A stretch of DNA of 64,000 nucleotides from Megamerina dolium (GCA_963854835.1 OY978526.1:21482334-21546333); one strand, 5' to 3'. Positions 10,902-21,531 are shown, counted from the stretch's first letter. Notes: a model not told the origin generated them from the sequence alone. Program-made: numbers and translations.

Positions 10902-12046
10902 TATCAGGTGTAGTAAAAAGAATTCCAGTATTTTCACAATAGATGGCTTTAGTAATCTGTATCTCGCATTGTATAAGTGCGATCGGGTTACGCTAGATGG
11001 CGTTAGGAAGATAGGATTTCGTACTAAATAAACACCTCAGACAGTTTTGTGATTGCTTGACTCAGTATTGTTGGAGTAAGCGTCACAAATGGACACCAGT
11101 AAAGAGAAAATACGCCATATTTTACAGTTTTTCTTCGATAAAAGTGAAAACACAAGTCAGACGACTGAAAATGTGAATAGTCTTTATGGTCCTGATACTG
11201 TAACAGCCAGTCACGTGCAATTTTGGTTTCGTCGATTCCGTTCCGGTTATTATGATGTCAAAGATGCAAGGCCAATTGTCGAAAATATCGATAAAATAAT
11301 GGAAATCGTCGAGTCTGACCATCATGTAAGCACTTTTTCTATTGCCCAGGAACTAAACATTGCACAAAAACCGTTTGGAACCATTTAAATAACGCAAAAA
11401 AACCTCATGGACCGAATTTCCATCTGCAAATCGCTGCTGAATCGCAACAAAATCGATCCATTTCTGAAGCGGATGGTTGCTGGTGATAAAAAGTGGGTCA
11501 CATACCACAACATCAAGCGAAAACGGTCATGGTCGAATCGCGGTGAGGTGGCGCAAACGGTGGCCAAACCATGATCGACGGTCAGGAAGATTTTGCTATG
11601 TGTTTGGTGGGTTTGGCAGGGAATCATCTGCTATGAGCTGCTCCACCTACGGACAAACTCTTGATTCGGACCTGTACTGTCAACATTTGGACCGTCTGAA
11701 GGAAGCGATTGCCTAGAAGCGGTCAGCTTTGGCCACTGGGAGAGGAATTGTGTTCCATCAGGACAACGCCAGGCCACACACACCGATAGTAACTCGCCGG
11801 AAGCTCAGGGAGCTTGGTTGGGTGGTTCTTATGCATCCATCTTATAGTCCGGACCTGGCACGGCACCAACTGATTACTGCCTGTTCCTGTCTATGGCGAA
11901 TGAACTTTGCTGGTGAAAAATTCGCCATTCGAGAAACTTGTGAAAATCGACTGTTCCAGTTCCCTAAATCGGATCATTCCAACTATCCTAAATAAAAAAT
12001 TCAATTTAATGCAAAAATAATGGATTACTTGTTACTAGGTCTTATA
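10902..12046 (+). mobile_element. mariner family MarA, copy 1
   Basis: About 1.14-kb mariner (IS630-Tc1-mariner superfamily). The left end TATCAGGTGTAGTAAAAAG (10902 on) and the reverse complement of the right end (about 12005-12046) agree over roughly 30 bases in the pattern AGGTNTAGTAAAAAG..ATCCATTATTTTT. TA dinucleotides sit at both borders, as expected for mariner target duplications. The complete ends with internal deletions fit a dead or non-autonomous copy. Two further copies lie at 26421 and 33770. Confidence 0.85.
11089..11985 (+). pseudogene. MarA-1 transposase, degenerate
   Basis: Starts MDTSKEKIRHILQFFFD (N-terminal HTH), with a WFRRFRSG block and an IAQELNIAQK block. The transposase cuts and joins DNA with a D,D34D triad. 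The HQDNARPH block near 11758 keeps the second Asp. The first is disturbed (GDKKW in place of GDEKW near 11484) and the third falls in a frameshifted stretch (LARHQ where LAPSD is expected). Other damage: a four-residue loss before RPIVENID, a one-base A-run deletion that ends the first frame at AQKPFGTI, and a deletion removing the linker region before MDRISIC. Subfamily is cecropia-like by appearance, not tested. Confidence 0.85.
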
Positions 12047-12994
12047 TCAAAATGTTTGAATTTATTCTTCTTGACCAACTGACTGCCTTTTTGCCATCTC
12101 TGTCTCTCTCTCTCTTTCTCTATACTTTCAAGATACAATTCTCACGTTTTTACGATTGTGACATTGTCACAAGGCACAAACAAACTAAAAAAGGAGAGCA
12201 CAAACGAATTAGAAAAACAACAAAAAAACGCCAATTGTCAATGTGACAATATACAGCAAAAGTAACGATATACAAATACAAATTTATCGTAATTTCGTGT
12301 TTTTGCACATTTTCCCCCCTCCCATCTTTCTATTTGTTGCCATTTTGCATTTAACAAACTTGTGTTAAATAGAAACTTAATGAAATGTGTTAATAATTAA
12401 TTGAATTTAATTAAAACACATTTATTTCCGTAACAAGCCAATAAGTAAGCAGCAAGCACGAAATAATTGCACATTTCGTAACACTTTTCATTCTTTTAAA
12501 TACTGTAATAATGAACCAAACTAAAAAGTATATTGTAGCATTCAACTCAACGAACGAAAAAGAAAAAATGAACAAATAGCATTTGCAATGCAATAATTAC
12601 GTCTCTTAATTAAGATGCAATCGTGTAAAGTATTGAAACTTAAGTCAGTGTCAAGCGCCCATCAGTGTCGGATTCAGGGATGTTCGATATGTTCTTCGCA
12701 ACAGGGCGCCGAACAATTAGGAGGGCGCTTGCATGATTGTTCTTGCGGTGATTATGATTTTACTTCAGAAATACACTAAGCCACAAATTAACAAATATGA
12801 ATATACTTTTCAAGTAACCTATTGCAGGGATGGTGTACAATAGAACCTTGGAGTTACGGTAGAGAAAGAAAATATCCTCAACCCATACATCCTAATGAAG
12901 ATTGGAGATCTGGTTGAATACAATAAGAAAACGGGGTTCAAAAGTTTTTATTTTACCAATAAATCTCTGTAATCGGTCCCTGAAGTACATGAAA
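12047..12994. other. unassigned stretch
   Basis: A TC-rich patch at 12095-12125 and a GC-richer patch at 12650-12745 with two GGGCGC motifs. No gene or family recognised. Confidence 0.35.
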
Positions 12995-13007
12995 ATTAAA
13001 ATATTAC

Positions 13008-13210
13008 AAATTACACTTTCGAAGTGGTGAAGGATTTCGTCTATCTTGGTGTTACTTTAGGCTGAGTAAGCAATTGAGTAGAAGAGCCTTCTCTCGAAGA
13101 TCGAAAATCACACTCTACAAGTCCTTCATTATTCCTGTCCTAACATATGGCGCAGAAGCCTGGACAATTTCCACCACAGATGAGAGGATGCTTGGAGCTT
13201 ACGAGAGAAG
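13008..13210 (+). pseudogene. RTE-like RT C-terminal scrap
   Basis: Closely resembles 19040-19300 and the minus strand of 23930-24160: EVVKDFVYLGV, then LSKQLSRRAFSRRSKITLYKS and LTYGAEAWTIS. An internal deletion of about 80 bases removes the segment between the YLG block and the LSKQL block. Too short to show element ends. It abuts the older mariner MarC. Confidence 0.75.
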
Positions 13211-13671
13211 GAAGAATATTCGGCAAAAATGCGTTTTAATTTTTGGTTAGTATTTTTTTTTTAGCTTGATACATTCCGTTCAAAGTGTTTTTCCTTCAAA
13301 TAATACAAATACTCGAGGAAATAGTCGCTAGTGGCTAAACTTAGAGATTATGTTGAATGAGAGCGTAGTTCGATAAGCCATTTTAAGCAATTCTGTCATT
13401 ACTACTGCAGAATTGTCTCTTTTCTAGGTAATCTATGGGATTCATGGTGCGTATCCCCCAAAAAAAAAATCCTCTCCACATGATCTTATTGACCCAAAGA
13501 CCTAAGAAATCCATTGTCTTGACTGTTCCTTGATCTATGTGGTGTTGTTAAGGATACATGCGTCATCGAAGTGTTTGAAACGGCGCAAAAATTCGTTCTA
13601 ATTGGTAAAAATTGCTTTTGTTATTAATTACGAGCAAATGCTCTTGCCTAACTTGCGGATAGATTTTCATA

Positions 13672-14513
13672 TTGGGTGTGTGAATTAGTAACCGGCCTTT
13701 TAAGTTACATGGCGTCACGCATAAGGGCGATGTCGTATGTCATTGTCCGAAATGTCATTTTAAATGTCTATTCACTTGCTGTCGAAATCAATCAAAATTT
13801 TTCAATTTGGTTGTGTGCATCATATTTTTTTTTACGAAGGAAAATTTTGAGAATTGACGAAAAAACAGCATTTCCAGGAAGCTTTGTTAAGTTACTTTTT
13901 TGCAAAAAAAAAAAAGTGCGACAATTCTCTATCCAATACACAATGTAAGTGGTAAGTGGTTTGTACGCTTCAAAAATGGTGATTTTGATGCGAGAGACAA
14001 AGAACGCTCTGGACAGTTGAAGACGAAGATTTGGAGTCATTACTCAGCCAAGACCTGGTCGAACTATTACCGGAGAGCTCTACCGACAATAATTGATTTG
14101 ATTGAAAAAAGCAATATGCGACGAACACAAGTCGGTAATCATCCACCATGACAACGCACGGTCACACATTGCCATTCTGGTCAAAAACTATCTTGCTAAT
14201 AGCGGATGGTAAGTTTTAACCCACCCGCTTTATAGCCCAGACCTGCCGCCTTTACGTGTTCTGGTCCACGCAGAAGGTTCTTAATGCAATACGCTTCACT
14301 TCAGTAACCGGAATCACAAATTGGCACGATTGGTTTTTGGCTGCAAAGTCGGCAAAGTTCTTCTGGGATGAAATTCATAAATTCCCAGAAAGATGGGGAA
14401 ATGTCATAGTTTATGATGGATAATACTTTGAGTGACATTTTTTTTTTACAGAATTCTTAGAAATAATGATTTTTGAGCACTAAAAAAGGCCGGTTACTAA
14501 TTCACACACCCAA
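13672..14513 (+). mobile_element. mariner MarB with near-perfect 30-bp terminal inverted repeats
   Basis: The left end starts TTGGGTGTGTGAATTAGT at 13672. The right end at 14513 is its exact inverse, and identity extends about 30 bases through ACCGGCC and a T run. TA target duplications lie at 13670-13671 and 14514-14515. Total length of 842 bp is shorter than a full mariner (~1.3 kb), so the inside is deleted. Near-perfect ends around a wrecked gene suggest a fairly recent non-autonomous insertion mobilised by a relative elsewhere. Confidence 0.9.
13930..14250 (+). pseudogene. MarB transposase remnant
   Basis: Visible blocks are WFVRFKNGDFDARDKERSGQ (mariner linker region), a SHYSAKTWSNYYRRALPT block, then HHDNARSHIAILVKNYL (second catalytic Asp) and HPLYSPDLPP (start of the third-Asp motif) with a stop between. 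The central portion with the first Asp is missing. It cannot encode an active transposase. Confidence 0.75.
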
Positions 14514-14923
14514 TAGCTTTTTCATATCCAAATTTGTAAGCAAAACTGATCCATGTCTTGAGCCCGTATCCTGATAAAATTCACCCACCTTCACTCGCCG
14601 GTTATCCTTTATCATATTGTCAATTTCATGGACCATTTCTAGTGTGGTGACCTCAATTGGGCGACCAGAACGTTCAGTAATTTAGTGGTGAGTGAAGGTA
14701 AAAATAGAAAATGTTTAAAAATGTTAAGTCATCAAATTGCATTGCGAACTCTTATTTGAGTAGTACGCTCGGAAAAGAAACTGTCAAACAAGGCGCTTTG
14801 ATTCATCGAACCGGCACTGTCGTTCATATATTTGTACATTTGCATACAGAGGCTGTCAGCCATTCACATTGATATGTTTACATATGTACCATGATTGTAC
14901 CATGTACATATGTATATACATTA

Positions 14924-15086
14924 GGGCAGTTCCAATTAGTGTAATGAAAAAAAAGTGACAAATAGCAACAAAAAAAAAACAAAAAAAAAAAGAGAGAAGC
15001 AGTCGCTGTTTAAGTATATTTGCTACGAAAACCATAAGAATTATCGATAGTTTACTATTTGTTGGCAAACAATTTGACTCGCCCTA
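14924..15086. mobile_element. possible short MITE
   Basis: Left TAGGGCAGTTCCAATT and the reverse complement of the right end (TAGGGCGAGTCAAATT) match at about 12 of 16 positions and enclose about 160 AT-rich bases. No convincing target duplication, so the call is tentative. Confidence 0.35.
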
Positions 15087-15475
15087 CTTTACATACATAT
15101 AATTAAATACGATGTTGAGAAATAATTTTTTACTATCAATTTTTCTTAATAGGTATATAATATACAAATACAAATATACCTTCATTTATGGTAGAATAAT
15201 ATAATATTTATTTAGATATGTTACCTATGAGAAATTGATCAAGTATGGATATTACTTTTTCCTACTGTATTTTCTGTTATTTTCGATTTTTTATTTATTT
15301 ACTTAAATTGATTTTCATTTAATTTTTGTTTTGTTTTGTTTTGTTTTTTATTTTATTTGTGTACATTTTGACCACGTTTTCTTGAGTAAAAGTGCATCTA
15401 AAGAGCAATTACCCCAATTCCCATGGTATCGATGTTTGTTGCAAATACACTTACGAATGGAATAAAAACTAAACT

Positions 15476-15502
15476 TCATCATCATCATCATCATCATCAT
15501 CA
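15476..15502. repeat. (CAT)n microsatellite
   Basis: Uninterrupted trinucleotide run of about eight units. Confidence 0.95.
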
Positions 15503-15825
15503 ACGTGAATGAGACTACTGAGTTACCTCTTAAAATGGAAGCTACTCATTTTCATAGAATTGCATATTTATATATATATTCTTAGATACATAAGTCTGTA
15601 TGCTCATGGAATATAATTGATTAATAAATTAGAATAGCAATACTTGTTTGTATTGTAGAAGTACTTTCTTTGGGAGCCCTCATTAGGTCAGCACTTGTAA
15701 TAAGGAAGCTTTGTTTTATTAATGATTATTATTCGTTTATTTTTTTTTTTTTTTCGAATAATAATATATTTCATTAGAATTGCATTGAAAAGGAATGAGT
15801 TTGTTGTCAATCGTTTTTTCCCCTC

Positions 15826-16440
15826 GTCCATTTTGTATGGCAGCCCTTTAAGTGAATTCAGATATGGAGTTAGTATCTTTAGAAGAAATGTTGAAGAGTA
15901 AAAATTAATAAAGCTCAGTGATACATTTGATCTCCGTGAGCACTATGTGACCCTATTTGATAAAATATCATCATGTTTGCGGGGGAGGTCCATAAATGGG
16001 GGTCGCCAAATTCTGAGAAAACGTTGAGCATAAATAATTAAAGTCGCCAGATTATCATTCCAACTTTTTAGAGCGGGTTCTCATGTAGTAGTAATTAATT
16101 ACCAATTTTCTATGGTTTGTTTGTATATTGTATGGATATAGCTGATAGCCCTCGAAAAGCATCCTAGAGGCAGTGTGAGCCAGTTTAATAAAAAAAAATA
16201 CCAACATTTTATAAGAGAGCCCCACTTGCGGTTCGATATAGGTGAATATGATATTTCGCTAAATTTAAACAAGCAAAATTAATGTTGGTCAGCCTTACAA
16301 TCCACCGCTCTAAAGGCTTCTAAAATTAATGTTGGTCAGCCTTACATTCCACCTCTCTAAAGGCGCTGCTTCGGTATCTATGAGGGAATTTGGAAATTTT
16401 GTAGTCTTAATCTAAGTTAATGTTATATGTGAGCACCCAA
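15826..16440 (-). repeat. S2 repeats, reverse orientation, with a 47-bp duplication
   Basis: TTTGTATGGCAGCCCTTTAA near 15833 and further diverged S2 blocks. At 16275 and 16322 the segment AAAATTAATGTTGGTCAGCC repeats with a 47-bp period, a short tandem duplication inside a unit. Confidence 0.6.
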
Positions 16441-16489
16441 AAGAAGTTGTTGTTGTTGTAGCAACTTCAATTTGTCTCGTCGTCAGCAT

Positions 16490-16773
16490 TTTTTTTTTCT
16501 CCTTTAAACTCCTAATTGGAGCATAGGGCCTCCACAAGGCTTCTCCGTCGCACACGGTTTTGGGCAGTTGATCTAGCGCCTTCCCATGTGATGCCGGCAG
16601 CAGCTAGCTCACCCAGTATTGATCTTCTCCAGGTGTTTCTTGGTCGTCTGCGACTTCTGCTCCCCTGCGGGTTCCACTCAAGCGACATTCGCGTGATGCT
16701 ATCTGGCTGCTTTCTTAGCGTGTGGCCAATCCAGCGCCACTTTCTACGCTTAATCTGGATCAGAATAGGCTCT
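16490..16773 (-). mobile_element. RTE-like 3' fragment inserted in the LINE tail
   Basis: Minus-strand coding tail with KRRKWRWIGHTLRKQPDSI, then EWNPQGSRSRRRPRNTWRRS and QNRVRRRSLVEALCS, followed by a stop and an A tail (T run 16490-16498). Flanks 16477-16489 and 16774-16786 both read TCGTCGTCAGCAT, a perfect 13-bp target duplication. The apparent N-terminal Met-Tyr-Ala-Asp-Asp comes from the duplicated target, not from an RT active site. Same lineage as the RT scrap at 56586. Confidence 0.9.
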
Positions 16774-16799
16774 TCGTCGTCAGCATACACAAGCTATTA

Positions 16800-17097
16800 T
16801 TCACTCGTGTCCCCGTAGATGTGAAGTCCTAAGAATGTAGCCACCTCAAGGGGGAGTCCAGAGCTGTACGGGTGTCAAATTTGTTGGATGCAAGGGACAA
16901 TTAAATAGGTGGACTGTGTCGTGTGGTGATTGGCCGCAATCGGGGCATTCGTCCGGTATATCAGGATTAATTTTCGATAGATAATCACACAATCCACCTG
17001 CACGACGAGACAAAGCTACTGAAAGTCCGAGAACACAACGAGTTGCTGGCCAGACAATTTTACCTTTTGCGCCGCCACCCCCAAGACGGATCAGCAA
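16800..17097 (-). pseudogene. LINE ORF2 C-terminus with Cys-His motif
   Basis: Reads DECPDCGQSPHDTVHLFNCP then LWTPP, the usual end of Jockey-like LINE polymerases (clade not certain). A small frame change near 16855 separates LWT from the expected LEVATFLGL and YGDTSE stop reading, which is present in another frame at 16800-16850. The reverse transcriptase core is absent, so the copy is 5'-truncated. Confidence 0.8.
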
Positions 17098-17190
17098 AGA
17101 CTTGACAATTTACAATGACAGACTGACGAACAATAATCCGCTAGATCACACTCCTCGCACTCCTCTGCTTCCAAATGCTTGCATGCGGAA

Positions 17191-17520
17191 ACGGTAGAAG
17201 GTGCCCCCTGGCGCAACTCAGGTCAGGTTCCACAATAATTATCTATCGACGAGACCCATAAGAAGTCGATATAAATGGCAACTATGTTCTGAAAGAATAT
17301 TTCAGGGAAAAATGAATAAGGCTTTGTCATATACATTACGTCAAGAGGAGTATCCAATAAGGGATTGGCGCAGCGAAAATACAATAATAGAAATGATATT
17401 GTGTGATAGCTCCACTGAGAGTTGGAGATGTTTTGATAAGCAGGAAAAATTAATAGCGGTCTACCTTACTTTTTATCTATCTAGAGGCGAATATGGGATT
17501 ATTATGTGATTTTCGAGTAT
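17191..17520. other. unassigned stretch with a 102-codon open frame
   Basis: An open plus-strand frame (17201-17509) has no motif I recognise. It sits between the LINE relic and S2 DNA, so chance or an unrecognised TE fragment are both possible. Confidence 0.2.
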
Positions 17521-17791
17521 TTTTAGGTTCATTTTCTATAACAGTATATTCTGAATAAATATTGTGCTGAAAGAAATAATAGCGATTAGTGTGCTCCTCT
17601 AACAGCACACTGGAAGTGGTTGATTAGAAAATAATCAAAAATATAAATTTTGTATTTGAACTCACCTAAGGAGTGGAGACAAAAAATTAGTGTGCTCCAG
17701 AAATATGTTGGTAATAATAAAAAATAATTGGAGTTGGTCATAGATTTTATCCCTCTAAAGATGACTTTTGAGTAGCTATGAGGATATTTGT
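17521..17791 (-). repeat. S2-type unit, first of a tandem pair
   Basis: Segment CTGAATAAATATTGTGCTG (17550) to ATGAGGATATTTGT (17791) is repeated at 20018-20260. Its end is displaced past the RTE to 19711-19730, so the repeat was whole before the RTE landed. Confidence 0.8.
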
Positions 17792-19648
17792 CGGTTACTA
17801 CCGGCCTCTGAGGAATGAGTGGTATGATCAGGAGTGTCGCGACGCTACCGCAGAGAAAGACACCGCCTACAGAAAAACCCTGCGAGCAGGCGCAACGCGA
17901 GCTGTTAAGGAGCGGTACAGAGAGAAAAGGAGTGCAGAGAGACGTCTTTTCAGGCGCAAGAAGAGGGAGTTGGAAAGACGCGAGTGTGAGGAGATAGAGA
18001 TGTGTACCGACAAGAATGAGACTCGAAAATTCTTCGAAAATATCAAGCGCCTGAGTGGAGGTTTAAATCTCGAAGCCTCTTCTTGTCGTGATGGAAATGG
18101 GAATCTGGTTACAGATGTCCAGAGTGTACTGAGCCTATGGAGGGAACACTTCTCCACGTTACTGAATGGCGATGCTACGAACAATTCCGCCAGTGGAGGA
18201 GCCATTTTAAGGCTGAAGAACAACAAAGCTGCAGGTGCTGATGGCCTGCCTGCCGATTTGTTTAAGACCGGAGGCGATGAGCTGCTCACCCGCATGCACC
18301 AGCTCATAAGCAGAATATGGTCGGATAAAAGCATGCCTGATGATTGGAGGCTCAGTGTTCTCTGTCCTGTACATAAAAAAGGAGACCTCACAATTTGCGC
18401 CAACTACCGTGGAATAAGTCTCCTGAGTATCGCATACAAGGTTCTATCGAGCGTGCTGTATGAAAGGTTGAAGCCTATGCTCAGCAACCTGATTGGACCG
18501 TATCAGTGTGGCTCCAGACCTGGTAAATCCACCATCGACCAGATTTTCACACTGCGCCAAATCCTGGAGAAGACCCAAGAAAAACAGATCGACACACACC
18601 ACCTATTTGTTGATTATAAAGCCGCTTTCGACAGTCCGGTAAGGGATTACCTCTACGCAACAATGTCTGAGTTCGGTATTCCTGCAAAGCTCATTCGACT
18701 TTGTAGAATGACACTGCATAACTCCCGTTGTGCAGTGAAACGGGGTTTCAGACAAGGTGATTCGTTATCGTGCGACTTCTTCAATCTTATTATGGAGAAA
18801 ATAATACGAGCTGCTGATCTATGACTTAATGGCACTATCTTCAACAAAAGTGTCATGCTGTTAGCGTATGCCGACGATATTTACATAATCGGCATGAACA
18901 CGCGAGCAGTCAGTGCAGCATTTTCCAAGTTGGAAAGAGAGTCGCGTCGGATGGGTCTCACGGTGAACGAGGGCAAGACGAAGTAACTAGTGTCAACAAA
19001 CAAAGAGTCCCGGCGTATTGGACAGCACGTCACTGTTGACAACTACGCTTTTGTAGTAGTAAGGGACTTTGTCTATCTTGGAACTAGCATTAACAGCAGT
19101 AATGACGTCAGCTTGGAGATCATGCGTAGGATAACTCTTGCTAACAGGTGTTACTTTGGGCTGAGTAAGCAATTGAGAAGTCGAGCCCTCTCTCGAAGAA
19201 CGAAAACTACACTCTACAATTCTCTCATATGCCTGTCCTAACATATGGCTCTGAAGCCTGAACAATTTCCACCTCGGATGAGCGAATGCTTGGGGTTTTC
19301 GAGAGAAAAGTCCTACGCAAGATCTTTGGACCTATTTGCGTTGGTGGCGAGTACCGAATAAGGTACAACCATGAGCTGTACGAACTGTATGCCGATATTG
19401 ACATAGTAAAGCGCATCAAAATCCAGCGGCTGCGCTGGCTAGGTCATGTCGAGCGAATGGAAGAACACACTCCAGCTAAGAAGGTGTTATATTCGGAACG
19501 CGCTGGAGGACGACGCAGAAGAGGAAGGCCTAACCTCCGGTGGAAAGACCGTCAGGTACTGGAGAACCTGACGGCGCTTGGAATTTCTAACTGGTGCCAG
19601 CTAGCGAAAAACAGAGATGGCTGGCGAAGCATGTTATTTTCGGCCTAA
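17792..19648 (+). pseudogene. RTE-like reverse transcriptase, disrupted
   Basis: The open stretch 17778-18824 shows the RT fingers and palm in order: KNNKAAGADGLPADLF, PVHKKGD, NYRGISLLS, FVDYKAAFDS (motif A Asp), RGFRQGDSLSC, then past a TGA at 18822 LAYADDIYIIG (motif C YADD). The Met at 17778 lies in the target duplication and is not a real start. Defects: stops at 18822 and about 18984, loss of ~14 residues before RGFRQGD, a deletion ahead of KNNKAAG, a frameshift near 19228 and a Trp-to-stop soon after. The tail RLRWLGHVERMEEHTPAKKV and RRRGRPNLRWKD runs to a stop at 19648. The product would copy RNA into DNA at nicked chromosomal sites. Confidence 0.9.
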
Positions 19649-19673
19649 ATCGATATTCGGTTGTTATGGCCAC

Positions 19674-19696
19674 ATAAGTAAGTAAGTAAGTAAGTA
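19674..19696 (+). repeat. (TAAG)n tail of the RTE-like element
   Basis: Five TAAG units between the 3' UTR and the target duplication; an element-derived microsatellite. Confidence 0.9.
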
Positions 19697-19730
19697 ATGA
19701 GGATATTTGTGGATGTATCATTTCAAAGTT

Positions 19731-20013
19731 CAATCCCCGGCTGATGCATAATAAATTTAATATGAAGATGATATTTCTTCCGAACGGTGCCCACCTGTTG
19801 GCAAGCAATTGGCAATTTTTTCGACAGTAACAACTTCCTATGAAAAAGCTTCTAAAAGAACTCTGTGACAAAGCTCAGAAAAAGTGATGCCACTAGGGTT
19901 CTGCTATTCGGAACCGGCTAAAATAAGTAGGCCCCTTCTAATACTGTCAAAATTTAAAGCGCACAACAGTAATGGAAGAGAAGCTCGGTCAAAGGGCTTT
20001 AGGTGCCACATTT
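19731..20013 (+). mobile_element. tRNA-derived SINE, head truncated in the B box
   Basis: Starts within the B box (CAATCCCCGGCTGATGC) and runs through the whole body to AGGTGCCACATTT. The A box is absent, so no internal Pol III promoter remains. It sits exactly at the junction of two S2-type units, without a clear target duplication. Confidence 0.85.
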
Positions 20014-20265
20014 GTTCTGAATAAATATTGTGCTGAAAGAAATAATAGCGTTTAATCATAGTCTTTACTACTCTAAGAGCACACTGGAAGTGGTTGGTTC
20101 GAAAAAGAATCAAAAGTATCAATTTTGTATTTGAGCTCACAGTGAACTCGAAAAATGTATTGGCAATAATAAAAAATAATTGTAGTTGGTCATGGATTTT
20201 ACCCCTCTAAAGATGACTTCTGAGTAGCTGTGAGGTTATTTGTGGATATATCCTTTCAAAGTTGT
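20014..20265 (-). repeat. S2-type unit, second of the pair
   Basis: Near copy of 17548-17791 plus 19711-19730, from CTGAATAAATATTGTGCTG to CCTTTCAAAGTT. Its uninterrupted form shows what the first unit looked like before the insertions. Confidence 0.8.
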
Positions 20266-21531
20266 ACGAAACACAATTACATTCGTTGAATGCGATTGCA
20301 GGATATCTTCTATGAGGTTCAAAAATTTTTCGAAACAATAGTTGAATTCTTCAAACCTCATTAATTCTAAAAAAAAGGGACTTTGTACTTAACAGTGTAA
20401 TTCCACCTAGATTTACTTTTATATAAACCTACAGATTATCCACCTTTGTACACTCACGGACGGTCAACAATTGTAATTTAAATGTATTTTTTTTTTTCAA
20501 TTTTATATGTCTCTTTCAAATTATCCAAAAGAGTGAAATTATTTTGTGTAATTTATATTAATTTTGGTTTTTATTTAATTTTTGTCTTTTTAACGAAAAT
20601 TCTCTACTGCCACTTTATTCATTTCATAGTCACATTCTATCAATCATGTAAATATATACCTAATTAGATTGCAACATGTTCAGCAGTAGCGAGAGGTAGC
20701 AGCAATACGTTATTCGTGTCTCCATTCGTTTCGACCATCGTCTTGGTCTCCTATTATCTATTCTCACATCATTTCCATCAAAGTCAAAAACTTGAATTGT
20801 TTGGGTTGTTACCAGATAGATTGATGGATTGTAATCATGTTTTGCAGAGGGGTACCAAAATAACTTTAATTTCGGTTGATGATTGCATTTGTAAATAAAG
20901 AAAAACAACAAACCAATAATAACTAGCTACTAGTTACTACTGATGTTACCAGTCAAATTGCATATACGCTTGTACTTGTACATCACACATGCTTAAATGT
21001 CACGTGCACAATGAAAGTTGTACCACTTTGACATTGCTGCTACCAGTTATGTGTCGGCTGTTATGTGCCTACCTTGTATTACTCCTAAAACATGATTACA
21101 TGCAATGTTCAGTGAGTTTACTGCTGAGAAAATCCGAAAGTGATTCTTATCTGCATACAGGCATACGGTAGACATAGAATATTGCTTTCGGCATCATTGA
21201 TACGACAAAAAATGCACAAAAATTATCGAAATAAACCAAAAAAGAAGCAAATACTTTTATTGAATAATAAAATTCTGTACTAAGAAACAAATATGAGAAC
21301 GATGACGACAGAAAAAAACGTCCAAATTTAAATTAAATTAAATTAACACAGCAGCAAAAGCAGCACCAAGCAAATCTTCGATGAAAATCGAAACCACAAA
21401 AATGCTCAACTTGACCCAAATCGACAACTAAAACGTTCGAGTACACACACACACACACACACACATATGTACCTACCAACTATAAACTGTGTTGTTTTGG
21501 CTAGCACAATCATGTAGGTCAACATCATCAG

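Larger units (their letters stand above)
13245..14700 (-). mobile_element. old mariner MarC, interrupted by MarB
   Basis: Minus-strand mariner relic split by an 842-bp insertion. Right of the insertion, the reading RSGRPIEVTTLEMVHEID and the DNRRVKV block match the linker after the mariner HTH region, ending in LDMKKL at the junction. Left of it come EFLRRFKHFDD (about 13590), IKEQSRQW (about 13530) and LATSDYFLEYLYYLKEKHF (about 13330), the last matching the third-Asp region. Stops and deletions are numerous and no ends were defined. It resembles irritans-type mariners and is older than MarB. Confidence 0.7.
14701..15825. other. unassigned AT-rich stretch
   Basis: Contains a possible short MITE (14924-15086), a CAT repeat and poly-T runs. 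No gene supported. Confidence 0.4.
16441..17190 (-). mobile_element. LINE tail (HDTVHLFNCP type) carrying a nested RTE insertion
   Basis: Minus-strand 3' end of a non-LTR element. The coding tail lies at about 16800-17097. The 3' UTR resumes past the nested insertion and ends in a GTTGCTACAACAACAACAAC-type tail (16444-16465 as complement). The nested RTE piece at 16490-16773 is flanked by TCGTCGTCAGCAT on both sides, so this LINE was in place first. Confidence 0.75.
17792..19696 (+). mobile_element. RTE-like retrotransposon, 5'-truncated, with 14-bp target duplication
   Basis: About 1.9 kb. The 14-bp sequence ATGAGGATATTTGT precedes the element (17778-17791) and follows its (TAAG)n tail (19697-19710). 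The inserted part starts in the region ahead of the RT domain, so the endonuclease is lost, as in incomplete target-primed reverse transcription. It ends with a short 3' UTR, ATGGCCACATAAG and the simple repeat. The copy at 23552 ends with the same ATGGCCACATAAG. RTE clade is inferred from the overall protein pattern and the short repeat-ended 3' UTR. Confidence 0.9.

Noticed and set aside
16770..16790. MYADDEE peptide as an RT active site
   Set aside because: It comes from the 13-bp target duplication next to the insertion, and the expected RT context is absent.
17778..17791. ATG at 17778 as the start of an RT gene
   Set aside because: The codon is in the target-site duplication; the true N-terminus was lost by 5' truncation.
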